Shown: piece by piece, positions 1-12,110 of the stretch
How the letters are laid out: every line of letters starts with the position of its first letter
Numbering within the stretch: the stretch's first letter is position 1
Source of the DNA: Lucifuga dentata
Taxonomy: Eukaryota > Chordata > Actinopteri > Ophidiiformes > Bythitidae
NCBI GenBank assembly: GCA_014773175.1
Contig: VXCM01002108.1
Location: 1-64,000 of the forward strand
Length of the DNA: 64,000 bases
Direction of reading: 5' to 3'
Notes under the pieces: generated by a model
Databases searched by the model: none
Seen by the model: only the letters and a program-made list of their open reading frames with translations
Told to the model about the DNA's origin: nothing
Made by a program: the position numbers and the translations under genes

Positions 1-680
1 TCTTGAAAACTAATTAGTTACATTTATTTTATATATTTTTGTCATTTCCTGTGCAATAAATAGTAAAACAAACAACATATTGATTTTTTTTTTAATTTGG
101 GGGTGGCCTCAAACTTCTGGCCTGTTTGTATATTTTCTTGGTTACATTTAGTCACAGACGGTGTTTTACCTTTAACCTCTGCTTAGGGTGTGGCGAAGAG
201 TGCAACCATGCACCAGAGAAAGCAGTGATGCAGGTTGTTTAAGTTAAAAACTAAAAGCAACAAGAATGAATTAAGCATCAGGAAGGAAAAATGTCTATAT
301 GACAAAGTTTAAATATGACATTTTACTTATATACTTTTACTATTTATTTATTTACTGTTATACTATACTTTACTATATACTTTTACTTTACTTACATTTT
401 ACAGTGACAATGACAGCAAAGGACATGTATTGTTTTAGCAATGTTGCAGCTGCACAGAGGGAAATAACATACAGCAACAATACATTCACATGTGCACACA
501 CACATATACACACAAACACACACACACACACACACACACACAAATAAACGTGTTTTGTTAAAGCAGGACATCAGGAGGGAAGTTTCTCTTCGTGTCATGG
601 GCTCATTTACATAAGTTCCACTAGTCTGTTAGTGGCTTAGAACAGTCTGTTGCCTTATATGGAGTAGCTATACACACACA

Positions 681-722
<42 letters not shown>

Positions 723-2880
723 TGCCACACATGACAGTAGGGATTTATGTTTTATTATACTATTCATATATGCAGCACAGTCACACAACTTTTCAGTTTG
801 TGTGTTTGTGTGTTTATGTAATGTGCAACGTGGGCGAATACAGATGGTCCAGAAGACTGCAAGGGAATAATTAAAACACAGACTGATGCATAAATATCTA
901 AACACACACACACACATACACACACACACACACCTGGGCTCAAAAAGAAGGAAGCAGAGAGAATCCTGGGTAATGATAGTCCCACACATTTCCTGTCCTT
1001 TTTGGCAGTTAATTTTAATGGGCTGGAGTGTGTGCGTGCACATGTGCATCTGTCAATTTATGAAACTGTGTGTGAGAGAGAGAGACTAAGCCTTCACATG
1101 GATGCATTTTTGTTCTTGTTCTAAATTAGATTGTTTGAGTTTGAGACATTATTTTAGTTTTAAAACGACTCGTGCAAAAGCTTCTTATTTACATATAAGC
1201 AATGCTGGCGTGTTGTAAAAGTTCATGCAACAGTTACAAGCATTATATTTAGTCGTTATGACTGGATTGTAGTGAGAATCCTGGAAGTTTCAGATTGAGA
1301 TGTTGAATCTTTGTGTCATAAGTTGGGTTCTTTGACAGTCATGCAGAAGAAATTGAGAAATAATCGTCATTATGTAACACGTGATTGTGGTTTCATATTT
1401 TGGTGTTTCCTGCTCTTTATTGTAATGATACTTTCACACTGGTTGAACCTTAATGTGGTGTGTCATGTGTATTGTTGGCTAAACACCTGGAGCTTCATAC
1501 ACACACATGCACAGACACACCTTGAGTATAGTGTGTCATGTTGTGAGGTCATATCCTGTTTGTCCCTGAGGAGGAAGAGTTCGTTGTTAGCAGATGCCTG
1601 TAAGGTGTAAATTTGATCAGCTACTTTGGACCATGTCATATTTCCACCAATGCAGAGATGTGTCATAATCTCAAAAAAGATGTGAAAAAATAACACTTTG
1701 CAAGTTATTGACTGAACATGTTGATTTGAAAGATTAGGAGATTTGGCAAAATAACATGGAAAGTAAAACACAATTGGATGTTTTGGAAAATGGTTGTCAG
1801 TAATGTAATGTGTATATGGGAAGTAAGTAAGTAAGTTACTGGATTCAAATATATGAAATCACCGGTATGGTCCTTTAAGACACATTATCTTAATATCTTA
1901 AATAGAAAAAGAAAAGGGTGAAAATAGCCTTCCAGCTCTGACTCTGGGCTGCGTTCCACACGATAAATTGGTGATGTCATAATATATAAATATAAATGTG
2001 AGGGCAGATAGTCAGACGTGTTTATGATGATGTCATCGTAACTGTTTTTCATGGTTACTTCTAGTGCTGTATGCACTTCCTGTCTTAGTTTTGGTTCAGA
2101 TTTAGATCTAATAAAAGCTGTTGCATTTAAAATCTTCTTATATGAATGAAATTAAAAATGGAGTCAACAGCTCTGTTGGTTTTTATTTTATTATTTCTTG
2201 CTGTGACTAACATTTTGCTCAGCGATGAGTCAAACCGTCAGATTATCATCACTTACATGTAACTTCAGACTTTAATCAGAGCAAAGATCCGGAAACATTT
2301 TGACTCTGGATTTAAGCCTTGCTTCCTTTCTCTCTTCACCAGTTTTTGATTATTTTGCAGCTCATGAGGTTTGCTTTTTCCCATCGGCTCTCTGAACAAA
2401 CCACATGTAAATAATTTTTTTCCCCCTTCTTGGACAGATGTGTAAAGGTCAGATGTGTGTTACAAATAACTAACGATCACATTTTCTGTTCCTGTGTTTT
2501 CCTCTCCCCTTCCCTTTTTCCTGTCATCCATTTGTTTTCCAGTTTGAGTCCAGGAATGAGTTTCTGGCTTTATGTGACCTTTTTCAAGTATTTCCTGGAT
2601 TCCTAATCTAGTTGTCATAAAAATATATTTATTTTTAATAAAAAATAACAGATGTACATAAAATATAAATTAAAGGTCTTAATTGTGTTTTAAAATAAAC
2701 TGGAAACTATGCATTTCAGCTGAACCAAGCAAAATAAATGACAAAGCCAAATTGTAATATATGTTATAGTACATTATATTTGAACAGGAAGTGCCTGTTT
2801 TTTTTCTTAAGGATTATAAAATGTAAAATCGATATTAAGTGAAATAATTGATCGATCTTCCTCTCTTTCCCGTCCGTCAG
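1..2880. other. dok1 first intron or upstream DNA, no exon recognised
   Basis: AT-rich non-coding DNA ending in a good acceptor at 2880. It contains (CA)n arrays at about 515-542, 670-717 and 902-932 and the right half of a TTAA-flanked MITE (about 1725-1879). I found no stretch encoding the expected start of a DOK1 PH domain. Confidence 0.6.
1725..1879. mobile_element. TTAA MITE, partial copy A
   Basis: Right-hand part of the TTAA family: GAAAGATTAGGAGATTTGGC, a diverged GTCAGTAATGTAATGTG block, and the terminal inverted repeat ATCACCGGTATGGTCCTTTAA. The left end is not recognisable. Confidence 0.65.
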
Positions 2881-3270
2881 AAATGGAAGAAGAACTGGTT
2901 CGTCCTCTACCCCGCCAGCCAGAACGGCATCGCCCGCCTCGAGTTCTACGACTCGCCTTCTGGTGGAGGAGGCGGGGCCGGTNGCCAGAACGGCATCGCC
3001 CGCCTCGAGTTCTACGACTCGCCTTCTGGTGGAGGAGGCGGGGCCGGTGGCAGCTCTGGAGGCGGGACCAACGAGAAAACCAGGAAGCTGGATAAGAAGA
3101 TCATCCGCCTGTCTGAATGCATCTCCATCCTGCCTGCGCTGACGGAGAGCTGCCCCAAAGACAACATGGCGGCTTTTTGCGTGGAAACCAACGACAAAAC
3201 TCACGTCTTCGCTGCGGAGAAAACCATCGCCAAAGAATGGATGGATACCATGTGTGACATTGCGTTTCAG
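2881..3270 (+). CDS. dok1: dok1 exon 2: PH domain
   Basis: The acceptor gtccgtcag precedes AAA TGG AAG AAG (KWKKNW) and the donor is TTTCAG|GTATCT, entering and leaving in phase 0. It codes for the core of the phosphoinositide-binding PH domain: NWFVLYPASQNGIARLEFYD, then KLDKKIIRLSECISILP, and the closing helix AKEWMDTMCDIAFQ. A Gly-rich loop sits between the first strands. A single N at 2983 separates two identical 65 bp copies (2918-2982 and 2984-3048). The 66 nt excess keeps the frame, so a gene predictor would quietly add 22 false residues. The true exon is 324 nt. A (CT)n run follows the donor. Confidence 0.95.
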
Positions 3271-6200
3271 GTATCTCTCTCTCTCTCTCTCTCTCTTTCT
3301 GAATGAGCTGCTCCTTCAAAATGTGATTTTTTTTTTTTTTGCTTTTCTTTTCTTCTCGTATTGGCTGTTGACGCTACTACCAGTTTTCCCAAATTTCCCA
3401 CAATCCCCTGGAGTATCGTTACATGTTAGAGTTCCTACACACTCACGCATACACACACATACACACATAGACAAGCACGGACAGAGAGGAAGCCACAGGG
3501 AGTNACACTCACGCATACACACACATACACACATAGACAAGCACGGACAGAGAGGAAGCCACAGGGAGTTTCCACGGCGAAGACTCCATCCGTTTTATTC
3601 TGTTGCAGCCTCAGCCTTTCTTAATGTCGGTTGCTTTTCTGTTTTTCTTTCTCTTTTACGCTCTTTATTCTTCCGTTATTCCGTCTTTCTGGTTATTCTG
3701 GAAAGATCCTGGTGGAAAACATGCACAGGCTGAGGTCATCAGGATCATCATCACAATTACAGAGCAGCTAAAGCCTGAACAAAGAAGCAAAAGCAAACTT
3801 CAGAGGTGACAAGTCATCGTTTTGCAAGTCACAAGCCTCAAGTCTTGACTTGCGACTTGACTTGGAACTTCCCTTTCTTGACTTGGGACTTGTTGCCAAG
3901 AATTGTAACTTACTGGTGACTTGCAAAATGCTGACTTGCCACCTCAACATATTCCTCTGAATGTAATCCAGGAGTGTGTGTGTGTGTGTTTTCAGAGTGG
4001 AAGTGCCACAGACTCTAACGGAGGACCTCAGGACCTGCAGATGTCTGAGAACCTGATCTACTACTCCAGAGAGGAAGGTAAGAACACACACACAGCTCCA
4101 CGTTTAATACATGTGTGTGTTCTTTAATTCTGGAAAAGTAACACTCTGAGAAAAAAAACTAGTTTTAGTCAGAGGTTAAAGGTTATAAACAGTTATAAAT
4201 CAGGTAAAAGTTGGAGCATAAATTAGAAATTGCATCATAGTCTGAGGTGAATCTGCAAAGAGACTAATAAAGTTAAAGGACCATACCGTCCATTTTGCAT
4301 GTTTGAATCTATTACATTCAATTTTCATACATGTTACATTACTGACAGTCATTTCCCAAGCATACTGGAATGGTGAAGTAAAAATGTTTTTCCTACCTTC
4401 CAGACCACCATTGGTTTCAGTTCATTCTGGTACGCTATTAAAATCAACTTGTTGCTACTTGAAACATTCTTGGGATAGGTCATCCATCATCGCGAACAAG
4501 ATGTGTATTCAGGTTTTTTTGAAGTCTTGTAATTTCAGCGTTTAAGTGCAATAAAAAGTGTGGAGTGAATGTATGTCTCCACTGGGGAATATAGTCCCAA
4601 AGAAGACCTGTGTTTAACGAAAAATTTAAACACAGTGACTTCATAAGGCTGCGTAACTATTAGCAGGCGAAACATCAATTTTTAAGGTGGGTGTATCACT
4701 TGAATATTTGATTATGAAAGATTATGAGATTTTGCAAAATATCAGGAAAGCTGAAATACAGTTTTATCCTTTAGGAAATGTTTGTCAGTAACGTAACATG
4801 TTTGAACATTGAATATATTAACTCAAACATGCAAAATGGGTGGTATGGTCCTTTCAATAAATAAATAGGTACAAGTAAAAAAATAAAACTAATAAAAATT
4901 CATTAGAATTAATAATAAATAGTGGAACAATAACAAAAATACTTCCTGCCTCTCTGCAGCGAATGAGTTCTGGGTGAGCGTTCAGCGGACCGAGGCGTCA
5001 GACCGTTGCGGGCTGTCAGGCAGCTACTGGCTGAAAGCCGAAAACGACGTGTTGATCCTGAAGGAGACGAAGACTAAGAGGAAGGTGCTGGTTTGGCCCT
5101 ACAAGCTGCTGAGGAGATATGGGCGAGACCGGGTGGGTGACTGACACGTGGACACGGACACGCAGAGCACACGTCTGAGGAAAGACGTTCAGAGTGTCGA
5201 ATATGAATCTAGGCTTGCACGATTGATGCAGTTCAAAGTGTGTGTGTGTGTGTGTTTGTGTGTGTGTATGTGCACTTCAGTTGGTGGTCGTTTTCGTGTC
5301 GCTGTGGTGTCGTGTTGCTGTGATGGTTTTGCGTCAAAGCTATGATCTAAAAATACCAGACGAGCTTTAGAAGGTGTGTGTAGTTTAGTGTATTTTCCTG
5401 TGTTAAGCTACTTTCATCTGATTTGAATTATGATGATACATAGAAAGTGATAAACTAAAGCCACGTTCCCTCACTATCTTCTCTTCTTCTCTTCTTCCAG
5501 GTGATGTTTTCGTTCGAGGCCGGCCGCCGCTGTGACTCAGGTCCTGGCAACTTCACCTTCGAAACCAAACAGGGCAACGAGATCTTCCAGCTGGTGGACC
5601 AGGCCATCCACTCTCAGAAAGCTCTGGCTGAGGAGCGCTACACCTGCAGCACTAACCCCTTCTTTGACCCAGACTGCCCCTCCACGCTCCAGCAGCTGCG
5701 CAACATGGCTGCCAGCGGTNCCCCTTCTTTGACCCAGACTGCCCCTCCACGCTCCAGCAGCTGCGCAACATGGCTGCCAGCGGTGTCGCCATGACAACAG
5801 GGAGCACAGACAGTAGCAGCAGCAGCAGTCGGGAAGCGGATGGCGATTCAGGCGGGAGCAAACCGGGCTCTGCAGACGGCGTGCTGGGGAAGAGAGAAGC
5901 AGGAGATGGAGGAGGAGGAGGAGGAGGTGGAGGAGGAAGGGGGCAAGGAGGTGGTGGGGCAGGAGGAGGACACAAAGGGAGGAGTTTACCAGAACCCTCA
6001 TCTATCATGGGGGTTTTGGGAGGAGGAGGCACCCCTCCGAGGTCACCCATGAGCAGACCGGGGAAAGGTCCAGGTCTGAGTCCTTCCTCTCCGGACGAGC
6101 ACGCCACTCTTTATTCTGAGCCGGTCGACTCCGTGCGTCTGCCGCCGCAGAGCGCCGACTGCCTCTACTCAGACCCGGTGGACAGCCTGAAGAGCCAGAC

Positions 6201-7161
6201 CAGCAGCAACCCAGGCACCGGCCCAGTGCCCCCCCCACGTCTTCATCCGGTAGGAGACGAGGTCTCAGGAGGAGGGGGGGCGGCTGGCGGTCATCACCAC
6301 GGAAACAGTAACCACAGGAAGCAGCCAGATCTCTACTTGCACCTGTATGACCACATCAGCGTAGAGCTGAACCAGAAAACAAGCGTGCTGAGTCTGAATG
6401 GGGCTGGAAACGGAGGAGGGGGAGGAAGAGGAGGAGGAGGAGGAAGAGCGGTGCTAAGTAACAGGCAACCTCCAGGAGGTCAAGCAGNAGGAAGAGGAGG
6501 AGGAGGAGGAAGAGCGGTGCTAAGTAACAGGCAACCTCCAGGAGGTCAAGCAGAAGGTGCTTCATCACCTGCTGCGCCTCCAGAGCACATATACGATGAA
6601 CCGGAAGGATGTGCGAAAGCGGGAGCGAGTTTATCCACCAGTTCAGGGATGAGTATCTATGACGAGGCGCGTTTGGACGTCCACAGCCAAAGGAAGCAGG
6701 AAGAGGCGGCGGCGCTGCTGGGACAGGACGGGAATCAAGGAATCAGCAAGGACAGTAACTCCGCCCTCTCCCACAGAAAGCCGTACACGCCCTCACAAGC
6801 GCACACACCCGCAGATTCCCACAAACAATCTATTTCCCAGCTGGGCCCGAGCCGCGGCACGCCAATGCCGCCGGCTCCGAGGTGGCCCAAACCCACCACA
6901 GCCCCCAAGCCGGGCAGGAGCGCTTTCGCTCGGAAGGAGCCGATGCCTTTACCGCCAGGGAGGCACGGCAGGTTTGGCAATAACGCGAACAACAATAACA
7001 GCACCATTTGGGGAGGGGGAGGAGGAGGAGGAGGGGGGAGGGAGCTATATAGCAGAGTGTCAAAACAGAAACGCTCGCCGACTAACTCGTGGTACAGCCA
7101 GCACACGCAGGCGCCGCTGAGGACGCCCGACATCATCTACGACAACCTGGGAGACATTTGA
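2881..7161 (+). CDS. dok1: dok1, docking protein 1 (coding exons 2-5; first exon not in view)
   Basis: Adaptor protein that is tyrosine-phosphorylated by receptor and Src-family kinases and recruits RasGAP and Nck to damp Ras/MAPK signalling at the membrane (family knowledge). Four exons join in phase: 2881-3270, 3996-4077, 4960-5132, 5501-7161. They encode most of a PH domain (starts KWKKNWFVLYPAS), an IRS-type PTB domain (FWVSVQRTEAS to IHSQK, with LLRRYGRD) and a C-terminal tail with LYSEPVDS, LYSDPVDS, HIYDEPEG, SIYDEA, LYSRV and IIYDNL motifs. The LYxEPxDS/LYSDPxDS pair and YDEPEG match DOK1 rather than DOK2-7. About 702 codons remain once gap duplications are discounted, longer than mammalian DOK1 (about 480) mainly through Gly-rich and polar inserts. 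Exon 1, expected to give the first 20 or so residues, lies upstream or was not recognised. Which teleost paralogue (a or b) cannot be told. Confidence 0.95.
3804..3944. mobile_element. foldback MITE rich in GACTTG/CAAGTC
   Basis: A 141 bp element whose ends are inverted copies: AGGTGACAAGTCATCGTTTT on the left pairs with the complement of AAAATGCTGACTTGCCACCT on the right, with few mismatches. The interior repeats the hexamer GACTTG in both orientations, so the whole unit can fold on itself. It lies in dok1 intron 2, about 50 bp before the exon 3 acceptor. Confidence 0.75.
3996..4077 (+). CDS. dok1: dok1 exon 3: PH-PTB linker
   Basis: This 82 nt exon lies between acceptor GTGTGTTTTCAG and donor GAGGAAG|GTAAG, entering in phase 0 and leaving in phase 1. 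It encodes SGSATDSNGGPQDLQMSENL then IYYSREE, matching the position of the mammalian linker ending in ENSLYSP. The acceptor pyrimidine tract is a TG repeat followed by four T, and a hairpin MITE ends about 50 bp upstream. Confidence 0.93.
4273..4856. mobile_element. TTAA MITE, copy B (dok1 intron 3)
   Basis: Starts TTAAAGGACCATACCGTCC and ends in the inverted form GGTATGGTCCTTTCAA, about 584 bp. It shares interior blocks with copies E-G (ATTTTCATACATGTTAC, GTCATTTCCCAAGCATAC, TATGTCTCCACTGGGGAATA). No coding capacity. Confidence 0.85.
4960..5132 (+). CDS. dok1: dok1 exon 4: first half of PTB domain
   Basis: The acceptor is CTCTCTGCAG and the donor CGG|GTGGGT; the exon is 173 nt, entering in phase 1 and leaving in phase 0. 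It encodes ANEFWVSVQRTEASDRCGLS, GSYWLKAENDVLIL and VWPYKLLRRYGRDR. The RRYGRD segment carries conserved arginines of the phosphotyrosine-binding pocket of IRS/DOK PTB domains (family knowledge). It joins exon 5 (VMFSFEAGRRC) in frame, giving the unbroken family motif across the junction. Confidence 0.95.
5501..7161 (+). CDS. dok1: dok1 exon 5: rest of PTB domain and phosphotyrosine tail
   Basis: Acceptor CTTCTTCCAG, then VMFSFEAGRRCDSGPGNFTF and IFQLVDQAIHSQK close the PTB domain. The tail has Gly-rich runs and SH2-docking tyrosines (LYSEPVDS, LYSDPVDS, YDEPEG, IYDEA, LYSRV, IIYDNLGDI) and stops at TGA 7159-7161. Two gap artefacts lie inside. At N 5720 the flanking copies (5656-5719 and 5721-5784) add 65 nt and shift the frame. 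At N 6488 the copies (6423-6487, 6489-6553) add 66 nt and keep it. Ignoring the first duplicate makes the upstream and downstream reading frames agree, so the break is technical and this is not a pseudogene. Confidence 0.95.
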
Positions 7162-8070
7162 CGTCCTCGTTTCTTCTATGAAAGCTGCAAAAAGACAAAG
7201 TTTGGGTTGATGTCTTTGTTTTGCCATTTTTTTTTTTTATGAGGACGAGGATGTTTCTCATTTCAGATTTCATGTTACGGTTCGTCTGTCTGCACTGTGA
7301 CACGCTGAGTGCCACCGTTATATGGCAGGCACGACCCACCCGGTGTGTGTGTGCGTGTGTCTGTGTGTGTGTGTGAGAGAGTAAGAGGGAGAAAGTGTTT
7401 GCATGGTCAAACCCATAATTGGCGTACCAAGCCACAGTGTGGTTGGAGGAGCCACTTTGCTCCCACACACACAAACACACACACAAACTCAGAAAGTGTG
7501 TGTGTTTGCCAAAAGGAGCTCGTCCTGCAGACTTTGCTTCATGCTCGGCTCTTGTTTTGTGAAACTTCTTTCTATTCGTGAAGACACGGAGCGACTTGCA
7601 TCTGAAACACATTGCTGCTTTTCAGCAACAGACAACAGAGTTATTTTCCACTCAAACCGGCTTTAAAGTCTCATTTTAGGATTTCCGTCTGTGGACATGA
7701 ATGCAGAGCAGAAAGTCTTTTCCGTGCTGGACTGAGGGACATCTTCAACATTTTCAGCCTGGGACACTAATTACTCACGTGAGAGGAGACTCCACATGAA
7801 TGAAAATAGATTCCTGCTTCTGTTTTGGAGGAAGCATGAAAGCAGGAAGACCGTGTTTTGGGTGTTAGAGCAGACGTCGTGGGCTCACAGGGAGCCGTGT
7901 GGATTTTTATCAGGCAGTTTTGTGCACATGACAGTTTTATAAGATATTATTTGAATGCTTTGTGTTTTTTATGTACAGAATTATTTTTTGAAACTGAAAC
8001 TAACCAGTTCTTTGTAATATGTCGGTAAGATTGAGTCCTCGTGTCAGAAACAGCTGTGCTGTCTGAAATC

Positions 8071-8108
<38 letters not shown>

Positions 8109-8110
8109 TG
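7162..8110 (+). other. dok1: dok1 3' UTR (approximate end)
   Basis: Non-coding sequence following the stop codon. It contains a T-run (7228-7239), CA/TG repeats near 7340-7370 and 7465-7485, and an (AAT)n stretch at about 8071-8104 that ends in AATAAA, a plausible polyadenylation signal, with T/G-rich sequence after it. The exact cleavage site cannot be fixed from sequence alone. Confidence 0.5.
8071..8106 (+). terminator. possible dok1 polyadenylation signal inside an (AAT)n repeat
   Basis: AATAAA at about 8101 closes a run of AAT triplets about 940 nt after the dok1 stop, with TGCTCTGTTTGTTTTT just downstream as a possible U/GU-rich element. The low-complexity setting makes the assignment tentative. 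Confidence 0.4.
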
Positions 8111-8247
8111 GCTCAAATGGAAAAAAATACTGCTCTGTTTGTTTTTAGTAAACACAAACTGCTGTTACCTCAGCACTTCCCCTTATATTTGGTGTGTTTT
8201 GTGTGTTTTCCTGTCACAGGATGTCTCAGTCACACTGTTTTTAGTGC

Positions 8248-8800
8248 TTAAAGGACCATACCGGTGATTTTGCATGTTCTAGGCCAACATAGATATTATG
8301 TTACTAACAACCATTTTTCAAAAAATAAAACCGGATTTTTGTTTTTCTGTTATTTGGCCAAATCACCTAATTTTGACACCTTAAAATTTTACGTTTCACC
8401 TGCTAAAATGTACATATGAATGTAAAAGGAACGGTCATTTTTAATTTCCTGTGAAAGCTGTCTTCTCCTGGGACTATATTCCCTGGCGGAGACATTCATT
8501 GTGTGTATTCTTCTGTGCAGTGCCGTGTTGGACCAGTTAGATAAAGTTACTTTGACAAAAAGTTTAATTTATGTCGCGTTTGCTGTGATTGATTATTTAT
8601 CTTGAGCACATTTCAAGTCTCTACAAGTTAATTTTCAGCATAATGGAATGAACAGAAACGAATAGCAGTCTGGAAGGTAGAAAAAACACTTCTAATATTT
8701 ACTGCTGCAGTAGCAAATTTTGGAAATAATCAGTAACATAACGTGTATGTGGGTTGTATTTATTGGACTCAAACAAAAAACCACGGTTATGATCCTTTAA
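8248..8800. mobile_element. TTAA MITE, copy C (downstream of dok1)
   Basis: TTAAAGGACCATACCGGTG at the left and CGGTTATGATCCTTTAA at the right, with the diverged family interior (TGGGACTATATTCCCTGG). Opposite interior orientation to copies B and E. Confidence 0.8.
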
Positions 8801-9811
8801 AAGGCTTTCTGTTCTGGACAAGTAAAACTTTCTGACCTCATCCTCTGCTTCCCTCCCTCCGCCGCATTCTGTTTTTTGTTGTTTCAAACCACTTAATCAC
8901 ATCGTTAAAGTTCAAGCTAAAACAAAAAAAAAAAAAANAAAAAAAAAAAAAAGTCCCTTCTTTTTTTTCTTCCTCAATTAATTGTGTTGTTTGGTTGCCG
9001 TGGTGACAGTAATGGTTGACATGCTGTGCATTCTAACTGCTGCAGATAAGAATGAAGGACAGACAGAAGGAAAAAAAAAAAGGACAGAAGGAAAACACAT
9101 CTGACATGTGGAAGAATGCTAAAAAGAACCGNAAGGAAAAAAAAAAAGGACAGAAGGAAAACACATCTGACATGTGGAAGAATGCTAAAAAGAACCGAGA
9201 GTAAGAAGAGGGAACGTGTGGGTGTTTGTACCGAGCTGAAGATGACGAAAGAAGGAGAAAAAAGAAGGAAGGGAGGTAAAGAAGTGAGAGAGGGATGGAA
9301 GGATGGAGGGATGGAGGCAGCATGATGAATGCTGGCTGGATGAACCTGTCTGTGTCTGCCTGGCTCACAAAACAGGTACATTCTGTTTCCTCCTCCGCTG
9401 CTATTTCTCCTCCATTCATCCCTTTCTTTTTGCTTTTCCCAACCTGGCACTGCACAGGAAAGTAATCCAAAAGTAACTACACAGATTTAGAATAGAAGTG
9501 ATTTTTGTACTTGGTACTCGATTACTTTTTGACAGTAAATTTCCAAACTGCTTGTCTGTGTTGCTTTCAGTCTGCAGGCTGGAACGACAGAGCGAGGAAA
9601 GAAAAACAGATGACAAACTGCTGTCTTTCTCATTAAACTCGGGGTGAACTCGTTGAGGGAAAAAGCCAAGGTGGGTAAAAAGGCACACACACTCACACAC
9701 ACACACACACAGGGTTACAGTATATGATTTTATTTTTGACATAAAAGTTTCTAATAAGGTTTAATACTTCCTCATTGGAATATACATAAGCTGTTGACAC
9801 CCATTTTGTGT

Positions 9812-9857
<46 letters not shown>

Positions 9858-11922
9858 GCTTGCAGGATTTGTACCATGCTTGTTCCCATGTTATTGTTTG
9901 CTGAAGGTTGGTAGCCTCATACTGAAAGCATCTCAGTCCTTGCTTTTATGTTTTTATATCAGCTTCTTTACATTTTGAGAGAATTACTCAAGTTAGTAAT
10001 TAGATTTTGTGTGTGTGTATGTGTGTGTGCATATGCATGTGTGCGTGTCACATTTCCAGCCTGACAATTCTGTCTGCAGCCGGACAGTTCGATCAGCAAT
10101 ACTGAGGTGTTTTTATGTCTCCATGTAGATATCACACCCTCCCCCCTAACACACACACACACACACACACAATGCAGACAGAGATAATAAATTAACACGC
10201 CCCTTTAATCCAGCAGCTTCGACTGCAGCACATGAACTCACATTTCCGACAGCAAGTGAAGGCAGCATGTTGGCAACAGTTTGGCCAACTTTTTATTAGT
10301 CACTAGTAAAAAAATTAGTAGTCGACCAGTAAAAATCAGAAGTTACCAATAAAAAAAAATCAATCAATAAAAACTGTCGCTGACCAGTAAATATCAATAA
10401 TCAGCTTGTAAGAATTAGTAGTTGATCAGTAGTTGTGTCAATCTTTATTTTGTTATGAGCTGAAAATAATCATAAATCTGAAGGAACGCTAAAAGAAAGC
10501 AGCTCGACCACTTCATGCAGACTTTCCCACGCCTGCGCTGACATTTCTAAACTTTCTAACCCAAATATGTTTGAGACTATTTCAAATCTTGTGACTTTTC
10601 CTGACCTGACAGCTGCTGCTTTAGAATCTAAAACACCCTCAGACTGAAACTTGGCCGCATTTCCTCTTTAAATTTGAAATGAAAAACCAAACTCTTTTTC
10701 ATCTGTAGGCCTGATGCGGATTTGTTTCTCAAACACACCTGAAACTGCCCCTGGTTTCCTCTTTGTGTCACTCTGCAGACCAGTGGGTTTTATATTTAGC
10801 TCTGCGTGGGCAGCATGTGGGGTCATGTATGACAGAAAGAAAGACACTTTCATTCACTCTCTCCTCTCTCAGCATCACCTGAAAACACAGCTGTCTGTCG
10901 TGTCTGAATGAAAAGTGTGACCCTGCTGAATCTGTGTACATGTACAATGGTGAAGCATCATGAGAAACATTTTTTCCCTGTTTTCAGGCGGTTTGAGTGT
11001 TTGGTGACCTTGTGACCGAGCTAAAGCAGTAATAGATGCACAGCGAGAAGTTCAGACAGCCAATCCTGAAAACGTACTTCCTCCAGATAAAAAAAAAAAA
11101 CTTTGTAGGTCAATGCCAAAAAAAAGTATTTCCTGACCAGAGTACTACTAGTTTTCCATTTCCTGTTTCTTTCGGGGCTTCATTTTTTGACAAGATTTGG
11201 TGATTTTGTGAATATTTATCACAACAAATCCCCTTTTCTGGACTTTTCCAAGCTTTCCAGACCGGCATGGTAAACAAAACTTCAGGATGAGTTGGTCAGA
11301 ATGATGTTAGCGGGGTTAAGGTTCAGGTTTTGGAGCGTCCTCACTTCACTTCCTCACTTCCTCCTTAGAAAGGCTGCACTTCCTCTTTCTGTCCTGACCT
11401 GATCTGTCTAGTTTTTACCAGTTGGTATATGTCTAAGTTTATGCCCATAAATCATATGATTGGTGTGTTTGCCGTGAGTTTACTGTTGTATAGTGTGTGT
11501 GTGTTCATGCTCTGTCTCTGTGTATATCTCTGTCCTCATTATAGCTGGTGAGGACAATTACAGGAAAGCGACAGTGTGTTACAGTGACAGGTAGAGAGAC
11601 AGAGAGTTTTTTATTTTTTGGCAAATTGCTGGAGCACAAAAGTTAGCAAAGAAGGAAATGGAACATTCATAACAAAGCAGGAAGTGGCAGCAGCTAATAT
11701 TATCCTGACTCAGATATACACTCTGATAAGACACAGAAGAGTTATTAAGGCAATTTTAGCCAGGCAGTCAGCAAAAGAAATGAAAAATCTCGCCAAAGGC
11801 TTGTAGATTAAAAAATATGAAGATCTTATCGAAATTCTATATAACAATCTCCTTGCCAGAATTTTACTTTAAGCTAGTTTATTTAAACAGTCCATGAACA
11901 GATTTTAAAACAGAAATCTGAG

Positions 11923-12110
11923 TTAAAGGGCCATACCAATGATTTTGCATGTTTAACACATGAACATACACCCTACATTACTGCCAACTATTTCCCAAAA
12001 TATAAAACTGTATTTTAGTTTTCCTGTTATTTAGTCAAATCCACTAATCTTTCAAAAACAAGATAGTAAGAAGGGCTCAAACATGCAAAATCACCAGTAT
12101 GCTCCTTTAA
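11923..12110. mobile_element. TTAA MITE, internally deleted copy D
   Basis: Both terminal inverted repeats are kept (TTAAAGGGCCATACCAATG and CACCAGTATGCTCCTTTAA), but the centre is lost, leaving 188 bp. This is typical of a non-autonomous deletion derivative. Confidence 0.8.

Noticed and set aside
480..1090. Several open frames of Cys-Val or His-Thr repeats
   Set aside because: Pure translation of (CA)n/(TG)n microsatellites; the same applies to similar frames near 17.8, 22.1, 33.4, 41 and 56 kb.
3439..3569. Apparent 65 bp tandem duplication in dok1 intron 2
   Set aside because: Exact duplicate around an N; same signature as the other assembly gaps.
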